Source: Achromobacter mucicolens (lineage in GTDB: Bacteria > Pseudomonadota > Gammaproteobacteria > Burkholderiales > Burkholderiaceae_B). Taken from it: DNA of 64,000 nt. Each line of letters begins with the position of its first letter. Position 1 is the stretch's first letter. Shown piece after piece: positions 59,024 through 64,000 of the stretch. The stretch is from the NCBI RefSeq assembly GCF_902859725.1, contig NZ_CADIJP010000002.1, positions 310,001-374,000 on the forward strand. Direction: 5' to 3'. The notes under the pieces were generated by a model, which saw only the letters and a list, made by a program, of their open reading frames with translations, ran no database searches and was not told the DNA's origin. Position numbers and translations under genes: made by a program.

Positions 59024-60007
59024 TCACGCGCGGGCGGCGCGCCGGCGGTTGAAGAGCGCGCCCAGTTCGCCCACGATGCCGCGCCGGAACGCCAGCACGC
59101 AGACCACGAAGATCAGGCCGCTCACGATGGTGACGGACTCGCCCAGGCGCAGGAACCATTCGACGCCGGTCAGGTTGGCCATCATCTGGCCGAAGTCGCC
59201 CACCTTGTTCTCCAGCAGCACCACGATGAACGCGCCCAGCACCGGACCGGTCAACGTGCCCAGGCCGCCGATCAGCGTCATCAGGATCACCAGCCCGGAC
59301 ATCTGCCAGGTGGCGTCCGACAGCGTGGCCGATACGAATACCAGCGTCTTGGTGGCGCCTGCGAGGCCCGCCAGGGCGGCCGACAGCACGAAGGCCACGA
59401 GCTTGAAGCGGTCCACGTCGTAACCCAGCGAGATGGCGCGCGGCTCGTTTTCACGCAGCGCCTGCAGCACCTGCCCGAAGGGCGAGTTCACCGTGCGCCA
59501 GATGATGAAGTAGCCGATGATGAAGATGGCCATCACCAGGTAGTACAGGTTGATGTCCTTGGACAGGTCGATCAGCCCGAACAGCGTGCCGCGCGGCACA
59601 CTCTGCAGGCCGTCCTCGCCACCCGTGAACTTGGCCTGCAGGAAGAAGAAGAACACCATCTGCGACAGCGCCAGCGTGATCATGGCGAAGTAGATGCCGC
59701 TGCGGCGGATGGCCAGCGCGCCCATGGCCAGGCCCAGCAGCGCCGCCACGGCCACGCCGAACAGCAGGCCCAGCTCGGTGGGCAGGCCCCAGACCTTCAT
59801 GCTGTGCCCGGCCGCATAGGCCGCGCTGCCCAAAAAGGCGGCGTGGCCGAAGGACAAGAGCCCGGTGAAGCCCAGCAGCAGGTTGAAGGCGCACGCGAAG
59901 AGGGCGTAGCACATGACCTTCATGGCGAAGATCGGATACACGCCTGCGAAGGGAAGCAAGGCCACCACGATGGCCAAGACCGCATAGCCCAGGAATTGAC
60001 GATTCAT
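59024..60007 (-). CDS. livM: Liv-type ABC transporter permease LivM, locus 2 (327 aa)
   Basis: Membrane protein with ~8-9 helices: LLLGFTGLLSFGHAAFLGSAAYAAGH, IRRSGIYFAMITLALSQMVFFFFLQ, the coupling loop QALRENEPRAISLGYDVDRFKL and GGLGTLTGPVLGAFIVVLLEN (in parts). It is the last gene of the locus-2 operon and overlaps livH by four bases. In contrast to locus 1, it is not fused to an ATPase. Confidence 0.92.
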   Translation of the reverse strand: MNRQFLGYAVLAIVVALLPFAGVYPIFAMKVMCYALFACAFNLLLGFTGLLSFGHAAFLGSAAYAAGHSMKVWGLPTELGLLFGVAVAALLGLAMGALAIRRSGIYFAMITLALSQMVFFFFLQAKFTGGEDGLQSVPRGTLFGLIDLSKDINLYYLVMAIFIIGYFIIWRTVNSPFGQVLQALRENEPRAISLGYDVDRFKLVAFVLSAALAGLAGATKTLVFVSATLSDATWQMSGLVILMTLIGGLGTLTGPVLGAFIVVLLENKVGDFGQMMANLTGVEWFLRLGESVTIVSGLIFVVCVLAFRRGIVGELGALFNRRRAARA

Positions 60008-60891
60008 TTTTCTTTTCCGAACAGCCCGGCCGGGCGGATCAACAGAACAATGGCCATGATGATGAAGACGACCGTGCTGGACGCTTCGGGCCAGAACACC
60101 TTGGTCAGGCCTTCGATCACGCCCAGGCCCAATCCGGTGACGATGGCGCCAAGAATGGACCCCATGCCCCCGATCACGACCACCGCGAACACGACGATGA
60201 TGAGGTTCGATCCCATCAGCGGCGAGATCTGCAGCACCGGCGCGGCCAGCACCCCGGCAAAGCCCGCCAGCGCCACGCCGAACCCATAGGTCAGCGTGAT
60301 CATGCGCGGCACGTTCACGCCGAAGGATTCCACGAGGCGCGGGTTCTCGGTGCCGGCGCGCAGCAGGGCGCCCAGGCGGGTGCGTTCAATGACGTACCAC
60401 GTGGCAAAGCAGACGATGATCGACGCCGCCACGACCCAGCCGCGGTAGTTCGGCAGGATCATGAAGCCCAGGTTGGTCGCGCCGCGCAGGGCCTCGGGCG
60501 TGGGATACGGCTGGCCCGACACGCCGTAGAAGCTGCGGAACAGCCCCTCGATCAGCAGCGTCAGCCCGAAGGTAAGCAGCAGCCCGTACAGGTGGTCGAG
60601 CTTGTAAAGGTGTTTGAGCAGCAGCTTTTCGATGATGATGCCGAACAGGCCCACGATCAGCGGCGCCAGGATCAGCATGATCCAGTAATTCAGGCCAAAG
60701 TACGACAGCCCCATCCATGCGATAAAGGCGCCCAGCATGTAGAGAGCGCCGTGGGCGAAGTTGATGACGTTGAGCAGCCCGAAGATGACGGCGAGTCCGA
60801 GCGACAGCATTGCATAGAAGGAACCGTTGACCAGGCCCAGTAACAGCTGGCCGAACAAGGCCTGTATGGGGATGCCGAAAATGTCAGTCAT
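60004..60891 (-). CDS. livH: Liv-type ABC transporter permease LivH, locus 2 (295 aa)
   Basis: Typical LivH length and motifs: LLLGLVNGSFYAMLSLGLAVIFGLLNVINFAHGALYMLGAF at the N-terminus, RAGTENPRLVESFGVNVPRM as the coupling loop, and GSNLIIVVFAVVVIGGMGSILGAIVTGLGLGVIEGL near the C-terminus (in parts). It forms the translocation pathway with LivM. It lies ~99 nt after the binding-protein gene, with a long hairpin between them. Confidence 0.93.
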   Translation of the reverse strand: MTDIFGIPIQALFGQLLLGLVNGSFYAMLSLGLAVIFGLLNVINFAHGALYMLGAFIAWMGLSYFGLNYWIMLILAPLIVGLFGIIIEKLLLKHLYKLDHLYGLLLTFGLTLLIEGLFRSFYGVSGQPYPTPEALRGATNLGFMILPNYRGWVVAASIIVCFATWYVIERTRLGALLRAGTENPRLVESFGVNVPRMITLTYGFGVALAGFAGVLAAPVLQISPLMGSNLIIVVFAVVVIGGMGSILGAIVTGLGLGVIEGLTKVFWPEASSTVVFIIMAIVLLIRPAGLFGKEK

Positions 60892-60938
60892 CGTGTGAAA
60901 GTCCTGCGCGGTACGGAAGGAAGCGAGCTAGTCAGGAG

Positions 60939-60972
60939 GGATGCGGCCGGGCTGTCGGCCCGGACCGCATCC
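60939..60972 (-). other. Long hairpin between the binding-protein gene and livH, locus 2
   Basis: GGATGCGGCCGGGC (60939-60952), loop TGTCG, and GCCCGG-A-CCGCATCC (60958-60972) with one bulged A. There is no T-run. It occupies the same operon position as the hairpins of locus 1 and could favour high binding-protein output. Confidence 0.65.
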
Positions 60973-60990
60973 GGGATCACATGCGCCGGT

Positions 60991-62205
60991 TTATTTCTTG
61001 ACCAGCTTGCAGGTGGACTCGGACAACTTGGTGTAGACCTCGTCGCCAGGCAGCGTCGCCACCACCTTGTAGTAGTCCCACGGGCCCTTGGATTCGGCCG
61101 GGGTCTTCACTTGCATCAGGTACATGTCGTGGACCATGCGGCCGTCCTCGCGCACGACGCCGCCCTGGGCGAAGAAGTCGTTCACCTTGTTCGACTTCAT
61201 CCACTTCATCACGTCGTCGCCGTTATCCGAGCCGGTGGCCTTGACGGCGTTCAGGTAGAACATCGCCGACGAGTAATCGCCCGCCTGCAGCATGGAAGGC
61301 TTGCGGCCGACCTTGGACTCGAACTTCTTGGACCAGGCGCGCGAGGCGTCGGATTGATCCCAGTACCAGCCGTCGGTCAAGTACATGCCCTTGGTGGCGT
61401 CCAGGCCGAGGGAGTGCACGTCGTTGATGAACACCAGCAGGCCGGCCAGTTTCATGCTCTTGGTGACGCCGAATTCGTTGGCGGCCTTGACCGTGTTGAT
61501 GGTGTCGCCGCCGGCGTTGGCCATGCCCAGGATCTGCGCCTTGGAGGCTTGCGCCTGCAGCAGGAACGACGAGAAGTCCGAGGCGCCCAGCGGTGCGCGC
61601 ACCTGGCCCTTCACTTCGCCGCCCGCGGCCTTGACGACTGCCATCGTGTCACGCTCCAGCGCGTGGCCGAACGCGTAGTCCGCAGTCAGGAAGAACCAGC
61701 TCTTGCCGCCGTCCTTCACCACTGCCGAGCCGGTGCCACGGGCCAGCGCCACGGTGTCGTAGGCGTAGTGCACGGTGTAAGGCGAACATTGGGCGTTGGT
61801 CAGGTCGGACGAACCGGCGCCCACTGCGATGAAGGGCTTCTTCTTTTCAGCGGCCACCGCCGCCATGGCCAGGCTGGTAGCCGAGTTGGTGCCGGCGATG
61901 ATGACGTCGACCTTCTGCTGGTCGAACCATTCGCGGGCACGGGCCGAAGCGACGTCGGCCTTGTTCTGGTGGTCGGCGGAGACGATTTCGATCTTCTTGC
62001 CGTTGACCGTGCCGCCGAAGTCCTCGACCGCCATGCGCACGGCTTCCAGGCCCGCCTTGCCGTCGATGTCGGAGTAAACGCCCGACATGTCGGTGATGAA
62101 TCCGATGCGGATGACATCGTCGGAGATACCTTGAGCGTGGGCGGTTGCCCCCGCGAATCCCAGGCCCGCCATGGCCAGTGCAGCAGTGATGGTGTGCAGC
62201 TTCAT
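60991..62205 (-). CDS. Branched-chain amino-acid-type ABC transporter binding protein, locus 2 (404 aa)
   Basis: Signal peptide (MKLHTITAALAMAGLGFAGATAHAQ) and a type I periplasmic-binding fold: VIRIGFITDMSGVYSDIDGKAGLEAVRMAVEDFGG, VDVIIAGTNSATSLAMAAVAAEKKKPFIAVG and WFFLTADYAFGHALERD (in parts). Cysteine pairs near C-S-P (NAQCSPYTVHYAY) and at the C-terminus (STCKLVKK) may form a disulfide. I chose the ATG at 62205, preceded by GAGGAG. Ligand specificity cannot be assigned; this branch often binds aromatic or other non-branched compounds. Confidence 0.9.
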   Translation of the reverse strand: MKLHTITAALAMAGLGFAGATAHAQGISDDVIRIGFITDMSGVYSDIDGKAGLEAVRMAVEDFGGTVNGKKIEIVSADHQNKADVASARAREWFDQQKVDVIIAGTNSATSLAMAAVAAEKKKPFIAVGAGSSDLTNAQCSPYTVHYAYDTVALARGTGSAVVKDGGKSWFFLTADYAFGHALERDTMAVVKAAGGEVKGQVRAPLGASDFSSFLLQAQASKAQILGMANAGGDTINTVKAANEFGVTKSMKLAGLLVFINDVHSLGLDATKGMYLTDGWYWDQSDASRAWSKKFESKVGRKPSMLQAGDYSSAMFYLNAVKATGSDNGDDVMKWMKSNKVNDFFAQGGVVREDGRMVHDMYLMQVKTPAESKGPWDYYKVVATLPGDEVYTKLSESTCKLVKK

Positions 62206-62269
62206 GGGATGACTCCTCTTCCCTACGGTGTGGTGTTTGCCGGGGTTCCGGCGGATGACACAGGTTGCT

Positions 62270-62980
62270 TTAGACGCCCAACAGTTCGTTGAGCGTGTCC
62301 TGTTTTTCTGAAAGTTCGGCAGCTTCGAAGTGCTCGACGATCTGGCCGTGCTCCATGACATAGAAGCGGTCGGCCAGCGGCGCGGCGAAGCGGAAATTCT
62401 GTTCCACCATGACGATGGTGTAGCCCCGCTGCTTGAGCGCCGTGATCATGCGGGCCAGCGCCTGCACGATGACGGGCGCGAGGCCTTCGGAGATTTCGTC
62501 GAGCAGCAGCAGGTTTGCGCCGGTGCGCAGGATGCGCGCAACGGCCAGCATCTGCTGTTCGCCACCCGACAGGCGCGTGCCCGGGGAATTGCGGCGTTCC
62601 TGCAGATTGGGGAACATGTCGTAGATCTCGGCCAGCGACATGCCGCCGCCAAGCGAGCCCACGACTGGCGGAAGCAGCAGGTTCTCCTCGCAAGACAGGC
62701 TGGCGAAGATGCCGCGTTCCTCGGGGCAATAGCCCACGCCCAAATGGGCAATCTTGTAAGTGGGCAGGTCGATGGCCTCGGTGCCATGGATGCGGACCGA
62801 GCCCTTGCGCGAACCGGTCAGGCCCAGGATGGCGCGCAGCGTCGTGGTGCGGCCGGCGCCATTGCGGCCCAGCAGCGTGACGACCTCGCCTTGTCCAACG
62901 CGCATGTCCACGCCGTGCAGGATATGCGATTCCCCGTACCAGGCGTTCAAGCCCGAGATTTCGAGTGCGGGGGTGCTCAT
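62270..62980 (-). CDS. livF: Liv-type ABC transporter ATPase LivF, locus 2 (236 aa), with Arg in the Walker A lysine position
   Basis: LivF-type ATPase with signature RLSGGEQQMLAVARILRTG, Walker B LLLLDEISEGLAP and H-loop MVEQNFRFAAPLADRFYVMEHGQ. The P-loop reads LLGRNGAGRTTTL: the normally invariant lysine is R44 (codon at 62849-62851, CGC on the coding strand). I recall seeing GAGR variants in other proteobacterial LivF proteins, so this may be a family variant rather than damage. Walker B reads DEIS rather than DEPS. The start overlaps the end of livG by four bases. Confidence 0.9.
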   Translation of the reverse strand: MSTPALEISGLNAWYGESHILHGVDMRVGQGEVVTLLGRNGAGRTTTLRAILGLTGSRKGSVRIHGTEAIDLPTYKIAHLGVGYCPEERGIFASLSCEENLLLPPVVGSLGGGMSLAEIYDMFPNLQERRNSPGTRLSGGEQQMLAVARILRTGANLLLLDEISEGLAPVIVQALARMITALKQRGYTIVMVEQNFRFAAPLADRFYVMEHGQIVEHFEAAELSEKQDTLNELLGV

Positions 62981-63750
62981 GCGTGCGCTCCTTGAAGTTC
63001 GCCGTCGGTCGTGCCCATGTAAGCCTGCATCACGGCCGGATGGCGGGAGACTTCGGCGTAGGAACCTTCGGCCAGCACTGATCCGCGCGCCAGCACGGTG
63101 ATGGTGTTGGCGATGGAGGACACGACGTTCATGTTGTGTTCCACCATGAGGATGGTGCGCCCGGCGCTCACGCGCTTGATCAATTGCGTGACGCGGTCCA
63201 CGTCTTCGTGGCCCATGCCCTGGGTGGGTTCGTCCAGCAGCATCAGCTCGGGCTCCATCGCCAGCGTGGTGGCGATCTCGAGCGCGCGCTTGCGGCCGTA
63301 CGGCAGGTTGACTGTGGTCTCGTCGGCAAAACCGCCCAGGTCCACCTGTTCAAGCAGCGCGCGCGCCGGCTCGTTCAAGGAGGCGAGCCGCTTGTCGCTT
63401 TGCCAGAAGTGATAGGACAGGCCGGTCTTGCGCTGCAGGCCGATCCGCACGTTCTCGAGCACGGTCAGGTGCGGGAACACCGCCGAGATCTGGAACGACC
63501 GGATGATGCCGCGCCGTGCGATCTGCGCGGGCCGCTCGCCGGTGATGTCGATGCCATTGAACCTGATGCTGCCCGACGTGGGAGCGAGGAATTTGGTCAG
63601 CAGGTTGAAGCATGTGGTCTTGCCCGCGCCGTTAGGCCCGATCAAGGCATGAATCTCGCCCCGCTTGATACGCAAATCGACCCCGTTGACCGCGACGAAG
63701 CCGCGGAACTCCTTGGTGAGGCCTTTTGTCTCCAGGATTGTGTCATCCAT
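62977..63750 (-). CDS. livG: Liv-type ABC transporter ATPase LivG, locus 2 (257 aa)
   Basis: LivG-type ATPase: Walker [21 protein letters not shown] with the normal lysine, signature-region NLPYGRKRALEIATTLAMEP (the LivG-type variant of LSGGQ), Walker B LMLLDEPTQGM and H-loop LMVEHNMNVVSSIANTITVLARG. It is first in the operon livG-livF-SBP-livH-livM. The ATG at 63750 follows directly after a 250-bp control region that runs to the end of the window. Confidence 0.93.
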   Translation of the reverse strand: MDDTILETKGLTKEFRGFVAVNGVDLRIKRGEIHALIGPNGAGKTTCFNLLTKFLAPTSGSIRFNGIDITGERPAQIARRGIIRSFQISAVFPHLTVLENVRIGLQRKTGLSYHFWQSDKRLASLNEPARALLEQVDLGGFADETTVNLPYGRKRALEIATTLAMEPELMLLDEPTQGMGHEDVDRVTQLIKRVSAGRTILMVEHNMNVVSSIANTITVLARGSVLAEGSYAEVSRHPAVMQAYMGTTDGELQGAHA

Positions 63751-63929
63751 GTTCGCTGCACCAGCGTTGTATTTATATGGTCTCCGCCCGGCGTCATTGC
63801 GTCAGGCCCCCGCAGGGTTGGAAAACTGTTTGCGTGCTCAGTTTTCTTATGAGTTGCCGGCGAGTATGCGGACGTCGCAATCAAAATTCCATGAGGGTTT
63901 GTCATAGGTTTTGCACTGCGGAAAGGCCA

Positions 63930-63949
63930 ATTGTCGGCATGCCGACAAT
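63930..63949. promoter_or_regulatory. Perfect 20-bp palindrome, candidate operator upstream of the locus-2 Liv operon
   Basis: The half-site ATTGTCGGCA (63930-63939) is followed at once by its exact reverse complement TGCCGACAAT (63940-63949). Outside it, CACTGC (63914-63919) and GCAGTG (63950-63955) form a further, asymmetric inverted pair. The TTGTC...GACAA form resembles GntR-family operators. It lies 180 bp upstream of the livG start and near the window end, so it could also control a divergent gene beyond position 64000. The rest of 63751-64000 shows no gene. Confidence 0.55.
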
Positions 63950-64000
63950 GCAGTGTGCTTATGGGGAGAATGGGCTCCCGATATGCAAATGCATTGCAGC

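Overview
This window is a stretch of high-GC betaproteobacterial chromosome. The gene content and order point to Alcaligenaceae (Bordetella/Achromobacter type): a RisA/RisS-like two-component pair, a Par27-like parvulin, a nuoA-N operon followed by a DUF2818 gene, a porin with a C-terminal phenylalanine, and several branched-chain amino-acid (Liv) ABC systems. Genus is inferred from protein resemblance only. Almost all of the window is core chromosome. I see no rRNA, tRNA, insertion sequence, prophage, integrase, CRISPR array or plasmid function.

Layout. 1-2038 (+): the end of a lipid kinase gene, a metallophosphoesterase and a PAP2 phosphatase. 2009-3494 (-): a translationally coupled tetR / hotdog thioesterase / short Rossmann protein operon, with a 13-bp palindrome upstream. 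3951-5078 (+): a major porin with a strong terminator. 5373-20420 (+): the complete 14-gene respiratory complex I operon (nuoA-N) plus DUF2818, closed by a terminator. 20696-22957 (+): a TonB-dependent siderophore receptor that appears to start at TTG. 23086-27450 (-): mfd and serB. 27480-28651 (+): ispD-ispF (isoprenoid synthesis). 28827-30938 (+): a secreted three-domain protein with a zinc-peptidase motif and a cysteine-less rhodanese-like domain. 31014-34381 (-): risA-risS and ahpC-ahpD (peroxide defence). 34513-36800 (+): a tsaB-rimI fusion and a family-4-type uracil-DNA glycosylase. 36876-38189 (-): lplT. 38454-45200 (+): smc, zipA and ligA. 45409-47462 (-): msrB, yciB, bolA and a parvulin. 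47515-49380 (+): the bioMNY biotin transporter.

49633-54609 (+) is a first Liv transporter, in which the LivM permease and LivG ATPase are one polypeptide. 54719-58911 (-) holds a Tat-exported phospholipase C, a class IV aminotransferase and a choline/betaine-type binding protein without its own permease. 59024-63750 (-) is a second, unfused Liv transporter (LivG, LivF, binding protein, LivH, LivM). The window ends in a probable control region with a perfect 20-bp palindrome.

The clearest oddities are the three-domain metallopeptidase-like protein, an arginine in place of the Walker A lysine in the second LivF, a histidine-rich insert in NuoL, a small palindromic repeat (GGTGTC-N-GACACC) seen in two intergenic regions, and strong hairpins at the binding-protein/LivH junctions of both Liv loci. 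I do not see a convincing wholly new multi-gene system here. The metallopeptidase-like protein is the best candidate for undescribed biology.
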